A DNA stretch of 64,000 nt from Candidatus Uhrbacteria bacterium (GCA_016222815.1 JACRQE010000005.1:1-64000), one strand, 5' to 3'; shown: positions 16,298-24,877, counted from the first letter of the stretch. A program made the numbers and translations. Notes: a model not told the origin generated them from the letters alone.

Positions 16298-16612
16298 ATG
16301 CCCAAAATCGAGACCGGACACGTTGATGAGATGATGACCGGTGATTTCGAGGCCAAAGTCCAGGAACTGCGCGAGCATAACGAGCGCAGCATGGAGCGCC
16401 TGGAGGAAACCGAGGCGTTATGGATCGCGGATCTCGAACAGTTGGAGGCGAAGATACCGCATGACGATGTCTTGGTGGACGACCGGACCTTATCCTTCGA
16501 TGTCCTGCGCAATGCCTGGCGCGCGAAATTGATGGAACTTGAGACTTTGCGGGAAGAACTGGAGCAGGCAAGGGAACAATTGGATTTCGTCACAGCGGAA
16601 CAAGCGGATTGA
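16298..16612 (+). CDS. Hypothetical coiled-coil protein, 104 aa
   Basis: Not recognised. GGGGGA at 16285-16290 is spaced 7 nt from the ATG at 16298, which decides the start over ATGs at 16283 and 16292. Nearly the whole protein is heptad-like: FEAKVQELREHNERSMERLEE and a C-terminal KLMELETLREELEQAREQL. It is probably a cytoplasmic dimeric coiled coil. Its stop overlaps the -35 element of the tRNA-Leu promoter. Confidence 0.55.
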   Translation: MPKIETGHVDEMMTGDFEAKVQELREHNERSMERLEETEALWIADLEQLEAKIPHDDVLVDDRTLSFDVLRNAWRAKLMELETLREELEQAREQLDFVTAEQAD

Positions 16613-16637
16613 CCGGATTACCGTTCTTTCCTAACGT
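16609..16637 (+). promoter_or_regulatory. tRNA-Leu promoter
   Basis: TTGACC (16609-16614), 17-bp spacer, TAACGT (16632-16637), ending 21 bp before the tRNA. The same -35 hexamer occurs upstream of tRNA-Ser and the 45.9-kb RNA. Confidence 0.7.
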
Positions 16638-16658
16638 TACAGAACGTCAGATAACCAG

Positions 16659-16743
16659 GGGCCCGTGGCGGAATTGGTATACGCAACGGACTTAAAATCC
16701 GTGGCCGCAAGGCATGTGGGTTCGACTCCCACCGGGCCCACCA
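16659..16743 (+). tRNA. tRNA-Leu (anticodon UAA)
   Basis: Class II tRNA of 85 nt with encoded CCA. Acceptor GGGCCCG / CGGGCCC with discriminator A, anticodon stem ACGGA / TCCGT around the loop CTTAAAA (anticodon TAA), variable arm, and T-arm GTGGG-TTCGACT-CCCAC. Confidence 0.97.
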
Positions 16744-16748
16744 GAAAT

Positions 16749-16780
16749 AAGCTGCGCATAAAAAGGCGCGGCTTGTTTTT
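16749..16780 (+). terminator. Terminator of tRNA-Leu
   Basis: A 9-bp stem AAGCTGCGC / GCGCGGCTT followed by GTTTTTG begins 6 nt after the CCA end. Confidence 0.85.
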
Positions 16781-16866
16781 GTTTTATTAACCGGAACAGG
16801 GATTGACATACAAGACTGAATCTGGAAGGCTTAGATTGTCCTTTCCACATACAAGGAGATTAGAGC

Positions 16867-17343
16867 ATGCCCAGATACAATGAGCATGATGTAGTACATG
16901 ACGATGTCTTTGGCATCCATGACTGGGCCCTGGAGCTGCAGGAGTGTCCGATCACTGGTATGAACACCGATGGATCAAAGAAGGTCCATTCCCATCATTA
17001 CTGTTGTGCCGCTTGCGGCATCCGGAGGCACGGTGCATTCGCTGAACAAGGCGCGTACCATTACTTCGTGTACGATCAATGGAAAGTGCGGTTCAGTAGT
17101 CCAGCCTTGGCCGAAGAGTTCAAGAGGCGCATCGCTGATACCTCATGCGACTTTTTTACCCACGAGCTCCTGCCGCCATGTGCCAAGACCCGCCAGCTGC
17201 CGTCGGGCATCGAGGTCTATGAGATAGATATTTGTGCGGAATGTTTCCACTACGTCCAATTCTACGACGGTTCACTGAAGTGCCAACACGGCTGCAGTGC
17301 CGGTACCATCACCCTGCTCGGTTGCTTCAAACGGAAAACGTGA
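16867..17343 (+). CDS. Hypothetical Cys/His-rich protein, 158 aa
   Basis: Not recognised. AAGGAG 8-9 nt upstream supports the ATG. Cys and His cluster as zinc-ribbon-like pairs: HSHHYCCAACGIRRHG in the middle and ICAECFHYV plus KCQHGC near the C-terminus, suggesting one or two structural zinc sites. No signal peptide is seen. It is followed 21 bp later by the NlpC/P60-like gene, also with a strong Shine-Dalgarno, so the two probably form an operon. Confidence 0.6.
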   Translation: MPRYNEHDVVHDDVFGIHDWALELQECPITGMNTDGSKKVHSHHYCCAACGIRRHGAFAEQGAYHYFVYDQWKVRFSSPALAEEFKRRIADTSCDFFTHELLPPCAKTRQLPSGIEVYEIDICAECFHYVQFYDGSLKCQHGCSAGTITLLGCFKRKT

Positions 17344-17364
17344 TTCCCAACGAAAAGGAGGCGG

Positions 17365-17997
17365 ATGATGGAATACCGAGCCGTGGGATCGCGCTGCGCA
17401 TTTGATTCTGGATGCCTGCCGGATGAGGCGAGAGTGCAGGCCGGTGAAATCCTTGAATACCTAGGATTCAAACCAGTTGATGTCGATGTCCTGGCTTTGG
17501 CTCGTAGCTGTGTCGGACGCTCGCGTTTCGTGAAGCGAGTAAATCCGGATTACGCACCAGAACAGGTCAACTGCTCAAGCCTGACCAAGTGGCTCTTTGG
17601 CCAATGCGGCATCTGGCTGCCGCGCCTCGCGATCCAGCAGCGGATGCTGGGATTCCCCGTCCCGAGAGAGCAAATAGCGGCGGGAGATCTTATTTTCGCG
17701 ACCGCTCGGTTGAACTTGTACCTGGATGATTCAGCGGACGGGGTCGGTCATGTGGGAATCGTGACCGAGAGGCAGACTGTAATCCACGCTAAGGGCAAAA
17801 AATCGGGCGTGGTCGAAGAAGCGGCGGAGAAATTCCTTTTGCCAAGCAGGTTCCGCGGCATCCGACGGATCATCGACCCGTGTCACAGCGTACGAACCTT
17901 CGAGGTCCCAGCTTCGGCTTTTGTCGAAACCTCGGATGACATCTGGTGGCTGCTCATCCAGGAGTTCTACAGGCGTAAAGGCGGAAAAGACGCTTGA
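17365..17997 (+). CDS. NlpC/P60-like cysteine hydrolase
   Basis: 210 aa; GGAGG precedes a double ATG (17365 chosen). The catalytic Cys lies in VNCSSLTKWLFGQCGIWLPR (about residue 72), GDLIFATAR follows, and the catalytic His lies in GVGHVGIVTERQTVIHAKG, all in the order expected of the NlpC/P60 papain-like fold that cleaves peptide stems of the wall. It has no visible signal peptide, so it may act in the cytoplasm, on recycled muropeptides or on an amide outside the wall. Partner: the Cys/His-rich protein just upstream. Confidence 0.7.
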   Translation: MMEYRAVGSRCAFDSGCLPDEARVQAGEILEYLGFKPVDVDVLALARSCVGRSRFVKRVNPDYAPEQVNCSSLTKWLFGQCGIWLPRLAIQQRMLGFPVPREQIAAGDLIFATARLNLYLDDSADGVGHVGIVTERQTVIHAKGKKSGVVEEAAEKFLLPSRFRGIRRIIDPCHSVRTFEVPASAFVETSDDIWWLLIQEFYRRKGGKDA

Positions 17998-18000
17998 ACC

Positions 18001-18035
18001 AACCTCCGTTCCGGGCTAGGGGCGGGGGTTTTTCG
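18001..18035 (+). terminator. Terminator after the NlpC/P60-like gene
   Basis: AACCTCCG pairs with CGGGGGTT across a 14-nt loop, followed by a T-run. Confidence 0.65.
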
Positions 18036-18108
18036 TATCCCTGGAGCAAAAATCGAAAGCATGTTAGTGTTTGTTCCGAAATTAATTCATCATTATCATT
18101 CGTTTGTT

Positions 18109-18531
18109 ATGTCCCACACCTGTAAATCGCTGTTGATGCACTGCATGGATTTCCGTTTCGGCAAGGCTATGAAAGGTTTCATGGAAGAACATCGGATGAT
18201 GGATGATGCGGATCTGGTGTCCATCGCGGGTTCGGCCAAGAATATCGTGAATCCGGAGACGCAGGCTTTCGCTTTGCGGCAGATCGAGATCTCCAAGTCG
18301 CTCCACGAGATGAAGGAAGTGAATCTGATGAACCATCTGGATTGCGGGGCGTACGGCGGACGGAAATCGTTCGAGAATGATGCAGCCGAGTACAACAAAC
18401 TGACGGGCGACCTCAAGGAAGCGCGCGATATCGTTAAAGAGAAATTTCCGGAACTGACGGTCAAGTTGTGGCTGGCGCATATCGAGGAACAGGAACACGA
18501 AAAAAAGATTTGGTTCGAGGAAATTGCGTGA
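18109..18531 (+). CDS. Beta-carbonic-anhydrase-like protein
   Basis: 140 aa from the ATG at 18109 (an ATG at 18061 would add 16 residues). Zinc ligands of the beta class can be placed: CMDFRF (Cys plus the Asp/Arg dyad) near the N-terminus and NHLDCGAYGG (His and Cys) in the middle. It is shorter than classical beta-CAs (about 200 aa), as in a compact subgroup. CO2 hydration is the family reaction; activity here is inferred. It is monocistronic, with a terminator at 18575. Confidence 0.75.
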   Translation: MSHTCKSLLMHCMDFRFGKAMKGFMEEHRMMDDADLVSIAGSAKNIVNPETQAFALRQIEISKSLHEMKEVNLMNHLDCGAYGGRKSFENDAAEYNKLTGDLKEARDIVKEKFPELTVKLWLAHIEEQEHEKKIWFEEIA

Positions 18532-18574
18532 CCAAGGTCTTGAGGTAAGTTGATTGCCAAAGTAAGGAACAGAA

Positions 18575-18599
18575 GCCCCGGCGGAAGTCGGGGTTTTGG
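18575..18599 (+). terminator. Terminator
   Basis: CCCCG / CGGGG stem with an 8-nt loop followed by TTTT, downstream of the carbonic-anhydrase-like gene. Confidence 0.65.
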
Positions 18600-18664
18600 G
18601 TTGTAATGGGTAAAGGGTTGGTGCGTTTAAGAAGGCAGAAACCTAATTCGTCTTGAGACAATAT

Positions 18665-19669
18665 ATGTTTAACCACATTTTTCGGCCATTTCTTGTCAGT
18701 TTGGCCATGGTGACCATGCTGCCGACAGCGGCTTTGGCTACTTCTTTCCCGACCCTCTCCCCGCCTCCTTCGGCGCCGGTAGCCTTGCCGACCAGCGACA
18801 TTGCAGTGCTGTTGCGGTCCGTCCCGACCGTGAGCGCCTATCGCACATTCAGCTATAACGGTTACTCGTTCGAGATTCCGCGGACGTGGTCCAGCCGCAT
18901 CGAAGACGGGTTGGCCAAAGAGGTCATATTCGAAACGAACGGCGAAGAAGTCGCTCGGCTCACCTGTCCTCCGCCGACCGTCGGCTATGAGCTCTGGGAT
19001 TTCACGGCCAGCAGGCGCTCACTGGTGAGGAACCATTTCATGTACGACGTGGAATTGAATCTGGGGAAACCATCCGCAGAGGCCATCTACGACAAAGATT
19101 CCATTGCTTTCCTGGTGGTGACGCATCGTGGTTACCAAACGAGAGGCGAAGGTGCTTACTGGGATCCGGGGTACGGCTGCCAACTAACTTCGCATTCCGA
19201 GGATTACGCCAGTCTTTCCGCCCTGTACCGCAGGATTTACCGCAGCGTGAAAGTCGAGGATTGGAAGCTCGGCATCGGCGCGGGCCTGCGGTTCCGCTAT
19301 CCGGCTGCTTGGTCGATGAAATCAGCGGACATAGACAGCGATTGGAAGCGTCAGATTTTCGCTGACGTCAACGGCCGCGAAGTCGCCGCCCTGGATTGTC
19401 CGATACCGGGTCAGGGATTCCACGACTATGAGATGTCCGTCTCCGAACGTAAGTTGAAAAAGCAAAACGGCGACTATGGCATCAAATGGATGTGGGGTAG
19501 CGTCAATGACGAAGAACACGGAAAGATTTACGTCATGCAGCATATCGGTTGGTCCAAAGCCGAACCTAAAATCGGAAATGTCGACTACCGCCAATATTCT
19601 TGCCGCCTTGTCAGCCAGCAGGACGGCCAGAAAGGCATCTTTCGCGAAATCTACAAGAGCCTGAAATAA
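18665..19669 (+). CDS. Secreted protein with two PsbP-like repeats
   Basis: 334 aa. Signal peptide MFNHIFRPFLVSLAMVTMLP to about residue 25, then a Pro-rich linker. Two halves resemble each other: FSYNGYSFEIPRTWSSRIEDG ... EVARLTCPPPTVGYELWDF (about 60-180) and GLRFRYPAAWSMKSADIDSD ... EVAALDCPIPGQGFHDYEM (about 195-330), each with a lone Cys after AxL. The pattern FxxxYPxxW is that of PsbP/MOG1-like domains found in surface lipoproteins. Function unknown. ATG at 18665 was preferred over the upstream TTG at 18653. Confidence 0.6.
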   Translation: MFNHIFRPFLVSLAMVTMLPTAALATSFPTLSPPPSAPVALPTSDIAVLLRSVPTVSAYRTFSYNGYSFEIPRTWSSRIEDGLAKEVIFETNGEEVARLTCPPPTVGYELWDFTASRRSLVRNHFMYDVELNLGKPSAEAIYDKDSIAFLVVTHRGYQTRGEGAYWDPGYGCQLTSHSEDYASLSALYRRIYRSVKVEDWKLGIGAGLRFRYPAAWSMKSADIDSDWKRQIFADVNGREVAALDCPIPGQGFHDYEMSVSERKLKKQNGDYGIKWMWGSVNDEEHGKIYVMQHIGWSKAEPKIGNVDYRQYSCRLVSQQDGQKGIFREIYKSLK

Positions 19670-19705
19670 AAAAATACCCCCGGCGGTCACCGGGGGTATT
19701 TTTTT
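19668..19705. terminator. Bidirectional terminator
   Basis: ATACCCCCGG / CCGGGGGTAT with a 6-nt loop, flanked by A7 and T7, between the convergent PsbP-like and EamA genes. Confidence 0.92.
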
Positions 19706-20576
19706 ATGCGGTCAGGTAAGACAGGGCGATGACGCCGACCAGGGTCAGGGTAATACCGGCGTATTGGTGCCAGCGTAAATGTTCGCGGTTCACGATGATG
19801 CCGAGCAGAGTGCCGAGCGCCAGGTAGCCTTCGCTGATGGTGGTGGCGATGCCGATCGGGATGAGCGTAGTCGCGTAGGCGAAGCTTATCCAGGCCAGGT
19901 TATCGAGGAAACTTTGGGCCATGATGACGTTGAAATGGCGTTTAAAATCATTCCGGATACAGGATAAATGACTGCGTTTCAGCATTATCGCGAGAGCTAA
20001 GACAGCACAAGCAGTATGTGTCAGCCAGATGGTCAAAAGAGGCGAAAATTCAATGCTGGTTATGCCGATTGTGAAGTTGCTGACGCCCAGGCCGACGGCG
20101 CCGGCCAAGGCTACAGCCACACCTTTTTCCCATTTTATCTTCTTTATCAGATTGAGCGAACGGATGCTGGTCAGAACGAGCCCAACGACCACGATCAACA
20201 TGTGGCCGTAAATCACGAGGCGGTAACGTTCGTGTCCGGCGGCCACGGCCAATAAAACAGCGATGACCAACTCGATACCGTTGATGGGTAGGACCACGGA
20301 AAGTTTGCCGAGTTTCAAGCCCTGGAAGTTCACCAGTGCCGTAACTGCAACCAGGACGCAGGCGAAGCCGATAAGCGGCCAGTTCGCCATATCGGAGAGG
20401 GCGGGGACGATTTCGTTCCAGACGAAAGGCAGTATCCCGATTGCCCCAAGAGTACCGATGTAAAAAAGCGCCCGGACGTTGCCTACGGCCCGGACCGCGC
20501 GTTGGATCGAGAAGTCGCCAAGCGCCCATCCAACGAGAGCGCCGAGGGCGAAGAGAATGCCGGTGGTCGAGTTCAT
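19704..20576 (-). CDS. EamA-family (DMT superfamily) transporter
   Basis: 290 aa with about 10 TM helices in two repeated halves, the standard EamA layout; each half ends with a repeat-type helix pair (LSVVLPINGIELVIAVLL and LALGTLLGIIVNREHL..YAGITLTLVGVIAL). These are metabolite or drug exporters; the substrate cannot be told from sequence. It follows polX by 6 bp, so the two are probably cotranscribed leftward. Confidence 0.8.
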   Translation of the reverse strand: MNSTTGILFALGALVGWALGDFSIQRAVRAVGNVRALFYIGTLGAIGILPFVWNEIVPALSDMANWPLIGFACVLVAVTALVNFQGLKLGKLSVVLPINGIELVIAVLLAVAAGHERYRLVIYGHMLIVVVGLVLTSIRSLNLIKKIKWEKGVAVALAGAVGLGVSNFTIGITSIEFSPLLTIWLTHTACAVLALAIMLKRSHLSCIRNDFKRHFNVIMAQSFLDNLAWISFAYATTLIPIGIATTISEGYLALGTLLGIIVNREHLRWHQYAGITLTLVGVIALSYLTA

Positions 20577-20582
20577 GATGTT

Positions 20583-22328
20583 TTATTTCTGAGCAAGATA
20601 AGCAAATAACTGTTTAGCGGTTTTGGTATTCAGGATGTCTTTTTTCGATGCCCAGCCGCGGCGGGCGATGGCTTCACCGAGTTTAATATAGCTGAAATGA
20701 TCGGGCGAGTGTGCGTCGGTATCGATAGAGAGCATGACGCCGGCTTTGACGGCGGCGCGGACGTGGAGGTCGTTCAGGTCGGAGCGGTCCGGATAGCAAT
20801 CGATTTCGAGGGCCACGTGGTTTTTTTTGGCCGCGGCCAGGACTTCGTCGAAATCGAATTCGATGGGTTCGCGTTTTCCGATGAGGCGGCAGGTCGGATG
20901 GAAGAAGCAGTCCACGTATGGATTCGAAAGGGCTTTGACTATGCGTTTTGTCTGTTCAGCGCGCGATAGATGGAAGGCAGAATGGATGGAGACGCCGACC
21001 CAATCAAGACTTGCAAGCGCGGTATCCGAGAGATCGAGTGAACCGTCTTTGCGGATGTCGCATTCCGTGCCTTTGAGGATGGAGAAGCCGCGGATTTTCT
21101 TGTTCAGCTTGTCGATCTCTGCGCCTTGCTTAGCCAGGTGTTTTTCGTCCAAACCATTGATGAAACCTAGGGACTTTGTGTGGTCCGTGATGGCGATGTA
21201 CTCGAGTCCGGCGGCTTGGGCGGCTTTAGCCATGTCTTCGATGGAAGAATCGCCGTCGGTCCAATTCGTTTGGACTTGAAGGTCTCCTTTGACCGAGCTG
21301 TAGGGGATGAGCTTAGGTAGTTTGTGTTTTTGGGCGGCCTCGATTTCGTCAGCACCGACGCGGATTTCGGGCGGGGGAGTGTCCATGCCTATGGCGGTGT
21401 AGATTTCTTCCTCGGTTTTGCAGACGACAAGCTTGGGTTTGGCGGAGCGTGCACCGTGGGAGCGCTTGAATAATCCGTATTCGCTTAGGGTGTAGCCTTT
21501 GGACAGCGCGAACTCGCGGAGCAGGACATTGTGGCGTTTGTCTCCCGTGAAATATTGGAGCGCGGCGCCGTAGACGTTGTCCGGGACAACACGCAAGTCG
21601 GCATCGATACCGATTTTGAGACGGACAGACGCGCGTGTCTTTCCACATTCGTGGATGCTCTCGACGAGCGGGAGTTTGGTGAAAGCGTCCATGACGCGGA
21701 TTGGGTCGCTGGAGGTCGCGAGCAGGTCGATGTCGCCGACCGTTTCCTGCATGCGGCGGAGCGAGCCGGCGTAAGTGCAATGTTTGACGCCTTTAACTTT
21801 CTTCAGCGCGGCGACGATCTCGTCGGCAAGCGGCAGGATTTCTCCGAGCAGGCGGCGGCCGGAAGCGCGTTGCATCAAGGCGAAACCGCGGGCCAGCTTG
21901 TCTTCGCTTTTTTGGCCCCAGCGCGGGATGGTGCGAACTTTGTGTTTCTCCAACGCCCATTGCAAGCCTTCAAGATTTTTTACTTTGAGATGCTTGTAAA
22001 GGTCTGCGATATGTTTCGGGCCCAAGCCCTCGATACGTGACAGACCCCAAATGTCGACCGGGAATTCCTTATGCATTTTCTCGTATTCTTTGATTTTGCC
22101 AGTGCGGAAAAACTCGTCGATTTTTTCGGCAATGCTTTGGCCGATGCCGGGGAGATCTTTGAGGGCTTTGATACCGCCTTTGCGCCAGGTGGTTTCAACG
22201 TCGTCCTTTAAAGCTCCGACGGATTCGGAGGCTAGCTGGTAGGCGCGGGGCTTGAAGGGGATGTCCAGCATCTCGTCGCGATAGCTGAACTCGAATAGGA
22301 TTTTGGCGAGTTCGTCGTATTTGGTCAT
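20583..22328 (-). CDS. polX: Family X DNA polymerase with PHP domain (PolX)
   Basis: 581 aa, typical for bacterial PolX. N-terminal helix-hairpin-helix region (DLPGIGQSIAEKI, RIEGLGPKHIADL), a nucleotidyltransferase palm with GSLRRMQETVGDIDLL (catalytic Asp pair) and the third Asp in GIDADLRVV, then a C-terminal PHP domain. PHP motif I, normally HxH, reads GDLQVQTNW, so both His are Gln, while later motifs (AITDHTKSLG, HPTCRLIGK, SIDTDAHSPDHF) persist. Gap-filling repair synthesis is expected; 3'-5' exonuclease activity may be reduced. Confidence 0.93.
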   Translation of the reverse strand: MTKYDELAKILFEFSYRDEMLDIPFKPRAYQLASESVGALKDDVETTWRKGGIKALKDLPGIGQSIAEKIDEFFRTGKIKEYEKMHKEFPVDIWGLSRIEGLGPKHIADLYKHLKVKNLEGLQWALEKHKVRTIPRWGQKSEDKLARGFALMQRASGRRLLGEILPLADEIVAALKKVKGVKHCTYAGSLRRMQETVGDIDLLATSSDPIRVMDAFTKLPLVESIHECGKTRASVRLKIGIDADLRVVPDNVYGAALQYFTGDKRHNVLLREFALSKGYTLSEYGLFKRSHGARSAKPKLVVCKTEEEIYTAIGMDTPPPEIRVGADEIEAAQKHKLPKLIPYSSVKGDLQVQTNWTDGDSSIEDMAKAAQAAGLEYIAITDHTKSLGFINGLDEKHLAKQGAEIDKLNKKIRGFSILKGTECDIRKDGSLDLSDTALASLDWVGVSIHSAFHLSRAEQTKRIVKALSNPYVDCFFHPTCRLIGKREPIEFDFDEVLAAAKKNHVALEIDCYPDRSDLNDLHVRAAVKAGVMLSIDTDAHSPDHFSYIKLGEAIARRGWASKKDILNTKTAKQLFAYLAQK

Positions 22329-22404
22329 GGGTATATGGTAACATCAATCGGCGTTTTTTGCCGTAATATTTTTCATTCCGGGTTCGACTACGAGATAAAG
22401 CATG

Positions 22405-22426
22405 ACCCGCCTAGGGCAAGGCGGGT
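22405..22426 (-). terminator. Hairpin after the 165-aa gene
   Basis: ACCCGCC / GGCGGGT, 7 bp with an 8-nt loop. It lies in the gap between polX and the 165-aa gene, where it would end the latter's transcript. Confidence 0.5.
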
Positions 22427-22462
22427 TGGGTAGAAAGCTGAAGGTGGAACGCGTGGTGAGGG

Positions 22463-22960
22463 CTACTGGCTTCTGCCAAGTCGGTGAAGACGATAGGGAG
22501 GTGGCCAGCTAATCACATCACCGGGGAAGTCGTAGCGGAATGGTAGCTCGCCTCGCTCTCGAACGACTTGTTTCGAGTCCACGAACGGGCCGATGGTGCT
22601 GGGTTCGTGCCGTGGCGGTGCCCAGGGGAAGCGCGGTTCTTCGCGTGAAATCTCTTCGACGAGCTCGTCCGGACGGGAGTAGTAGAAACAGATTTTGCCG
22701 TTCTCGCGTTCAATCTCGGAAATTTGGGCATCGCTCAAGCGTTCGTTGAAGCGACCGCGCGCCATGACTTTGCCTGGTGCGCCAGCGACGAGGATCCAGG
22801 CGACAGACTTGTCGTCGAAGACCTGATCGGCAACCGGCTTGTTCAGATGGAAGGCGAGGTGGTGGACACGCTCACGGTCTGACAGGTCGAGCTCGGCGTA
22901 TTCCTCGGGAGTCAGAGACGAGATGTCGGCGATGTCGAGGCTTGAAGGTACGCGGGGCAT
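22463..22960 (-). CDS. Hypothetical protein, 165 aa
   Basis: Not recognised. GGAGG lies 9 nt before the ATG. Sequence is acidic at the N-terminus (DIADISSLTPEEYAELDLSD), with a central motif DDKSVAWILVAGAPGKVMARGRF and a Pro-rich tail. The LVAGAPGKV stretch resembles small beta-sheet domains, not a P-loop (no GKS/T). It appears cytoplasmic, is isolated from polX by a hairpin and is divergent from the Cys-rich lipoprotein gene. Confidence 0.55.
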   Translation of the reverse strand: MPRVPSSLDIADISSLTPEEYAELDLSDRERVHHLAFHLNKPVADQVFDDKSVAWILVAGAPGKVMARGRFNERLSDAQISEIERENGKICFYYSRPDELVEEISREEPRFPWAPPRHEPSTIGPFVDSKQVVRERGELPFRYDFPGDVISWPPPYRLHRLGRSQ

Positions 22961-23032
22961 GTAGTAAACCTCCGGGTGATGGTTTCCTGGTTGGGAGGAT
23001 AGGTGGTTTCATATTTTGGGTCAAGCCTTGGA

Positions 23033-23060
23033 TTGACGCAGTCGGGGATTGTGTTAACCT
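23033..23060 (+). promoter_or_regulatory. Promoter of the Cys-rich lipoprotein gene
   Basis: TTGACG, 16-bp spacer, TAACCT, about 85 bp upstream of the chosen start. Confidence 0.5.
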
Positions 23061-23144
23061 GCGATTAGTCCCTTATATTTGGCGGATTTCATACCGGACC
23101 CGTAGATGATCCGGCGCGACTTCACAAAGAAAAGAGGTGTGGGC

Positions 23145-24638
23145 ATGGGTACTTTCAACTGGATGTGGTTGGGCGTCGGCACACTGGTCAGCATCGCCGC
23201 TCTCGCGGCTTGCAGCAGCCCGTCTTCAGACCAACCCGGCGGAACGGGAGGCGGAGGCGGTTCTGGAGGTTCGGACAGCGGTGCTACGGGCGGAGGAGGT
23301 GCCGGCGGCACGGGGGGAACTGACTCTGGACCCGAATGTGCAGTGAGCTGCGATGATGGGTTCAACTGTACGATCGATGCCTGCGTCGCTGGGGAGTGCA
23401 AGCACAGCATCGGACCCAACACCGGAGTTACCGCATGTCCGGCGGGCCAGTACTGCACAGCGGACAAGGGCTGTATCGCGAGCCCGGCGTGTGCGGATGT
23501 CGGCGATTGCCAAAAGGCTTTCGAAGGCGATGCCTGCAAGACCAACATCAAGTGCGACCCAGCCTCGTCGGTCTGCCTCTTCGACATCTTGGACAAGGAC
23601 CACGATGGATATCCTCCGCAGGTCTGCGGCGGCGATGACTGCGACGACTCGGCCGTATCTGTCCATTGCGGGGCTGTTGAGGCGTGCAACGGCAAGGACG
23701 ACGATTGCGACGGAACAGCCGACGACGGCGCGAGCTGCCTGGATACTCTGCAGTCATGTCAAGCCGGCGTTTGCGCCTGCAAGCCCGAGAACCTGTGCGG
23801 AACGGAGTGCGTCGACAAGCAGACTGACAAGGATAACTGCGGTACTTGCGGAAAAATCTGCTCGGGCGGAATGGACTGCGTAGGCGGTCAGTGCCATTGC
23901 GCCTTTGCGGGCGAAGTCGATTGCCTCGGCCATTGCACCGATACCCAGGTGGATCCGGCCAATTGCGGGGTCTGCGGGAAAGTCTGTGACCAAGGCTTCC
24001 AGTGCGTCGCCGGAGAGTGCGTGTGCAACACGACGACATGCAACGGCAAGTGCGTGGATCTCCAGACGGACGTAGAGAACTGCGGCAGTTGCGGCAAGAG
24101 CTGCGATTCGTCCGTCGGCACATGCCTTGGAGGTGCGTGTTCGGCGAATTGTGAAGCAGGTCCGTTCGGTACGGCCTGCATGGCGTGCTGGTACCAACAG
24201 ACGGTCCAGGATTCTTGCCAGGGGGCAAAAGATGCGTGCAACGACGATTGCAACAGCCTGAACCTATGCCTAGGCACCTGCACTGATCCGGCTTGTCCGG
24301 AGGGGTGCCTCGAGGCAAATCCGAACGGAAGATACAGCTACTTCATGCTTGGCGCCTGTTTCCAGATGGCGTGCAGCGACAGCTGTTTCTGCCCGGGTTG
24401 TTCTTTCGGCGATACCTCGGAGTGCCGTTACTGCCTCCAGACCTCTTGCGCAAGCGCCTGCAGCCAGTGCGATTCGGTCCCGGAGTGCGTCGCGTTGCGC
24501 GATTGCCGGAGCCGGTGCACTACAGATGGATGCCGCACATCGTGTGCGTCCGTGTTCCCGACGGCCGTGAATATTCTTAACGGCGTCGTGGGTACGAACG
24601 GGTGCGAACAGACGACCTGCGCCGCCGCATGCCAGTGA
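23145..24638 (+). CDS. Cys-rich lipoprotein with Stig1-like and MopE-like repeats
   Basis: 497 aa; AGAGG precedes the ATG. Signal peptide ends in a lipobox (ALAAC, Cys 23), followed by a Gly/Ser linker. The body is packed with Cys: a MopE-like acidic motif ACNGKDDDCDG (about residue 185), three repeats of the form DxxNCGxCGKxC (CVDKQTDKDNCGTCGKIC and two more, about 220-330), and a dense C-terminal Cys region. These repeats are typical of secreted myxobacterial and related proteins, so acquisition from such a source is possible. Disulfide-bonded and possibly metal-binding, surface-exposed; function unknown. Confidence 0.75.
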   Translation: MGTFNWMWLGVGTLVSIAALAACSSPSSDQPGGTGGGGGSGGSDSGATGGGGAGGTGGTDSGPECAVSCDDGFNCTIDACVAGECKHSIGPNTGVTACPAGQYCTADKGCIASPACADVGDCQKAFEGDACKTNIKCDPASSVCLFDILDKDHDGYPPQVCGGDDCDDSAVSVHCGAVEACNGKDDDCDGTADDGASCLDTLQSCQAGVCACKPENLCGTECVDKQTDKDNCGTCGKICSGGMDCVGGQCHCAFAGEVDCLGHCTDTQVDPANCGVCGKVCDQGFQCVAGECVCNTTTCNGKCVDLQTDVENCGSCGKSCDSSVGTCLGGACSANCEAGPFGTACMACWYQQTVQDSCQGAKDACNDDCNSLNLCLGTCTDPACPEGCLEANPNGRYSYFMLGACFQMACSDSCFCPGCSFGDTSECRYCLQTSCASACSQCDSVPECVALRDCRSRCTTDGCRTSCASVFPTAVNILNGVVGTNGCEQTTCAAACQ

Positions 24639-24676
24639 ATCGCGGGCAGCCCATTCCCTAAAAGGATCTTCCAGCA

Positions 24677-24702
24677 GCCCCGCACCGATTCTGGTGCGGG
24701 GC
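24677..24702 (+). terminator. Terminator of the Cys-rich lipoprotein gene
   Basis: A perfect 10-bp stem GCCCCGCACC / GGTGCGGGGC with a 6-nt loop. Confidence 0.85.
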
Positions 24703-24723
24703 GTTCGTGTTTTAATGGACCCC

Positions 24724-24752
24724 TTGCATATCGGCTAAACCTTTGGTAATCT
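24724..24752 (+). promoter_or_regulatory. tRNA-Gly promoter
   Basis: TTGCAT, 17-bp spacer, TAATCT, ending 15 bp before the tRNA. Confidence 0.65.
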
Positions 24753-24767
24753 CTCCGCACAATTCAA

Positions 24768-24842
24768 GCGGGTATCGTATAGTGGCTATTATGCGTCCTT
24801 GCCAAGGACGAGAGACGGGTCCGATTCCCGTTACCCGCTCCA
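24768..24842 (+). tRNA. tRNA-Gly (anticodon GCC)
   Basis: 75 nt with encoded CCA. Acceptor GCGGGTA / TACCCGC with discriminator T, anticodon stem CGTCC / GGACG around TTGCCAA, T-arm ACGGG-TCCGATT-CCCGT. A canonical class I cloverleaf. Confidence 0.97.
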
Positions 24843-24877
24843 CGTAAAAACTCTCGCACAACGAGAGTTTTTACGTG
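24841..24877. terminator. Terminator of tRNA-Gly
   Basis: A perfect 16-bp stem (CACGTAAAAACTCTCG and its complement) starts within the CCA end; it shares the outer arm CACGTAAAAAC with the tRNA-Ser terminator at 720-754. Confidence 0.92.

Noticed and set aside
23548-24318. 256-aa minus-strand frame opposite the Cys-rich lipoprotein
   Set aside because: Arg/Cys/Pro-rich shadow caused by the repeat structure of the real gene.
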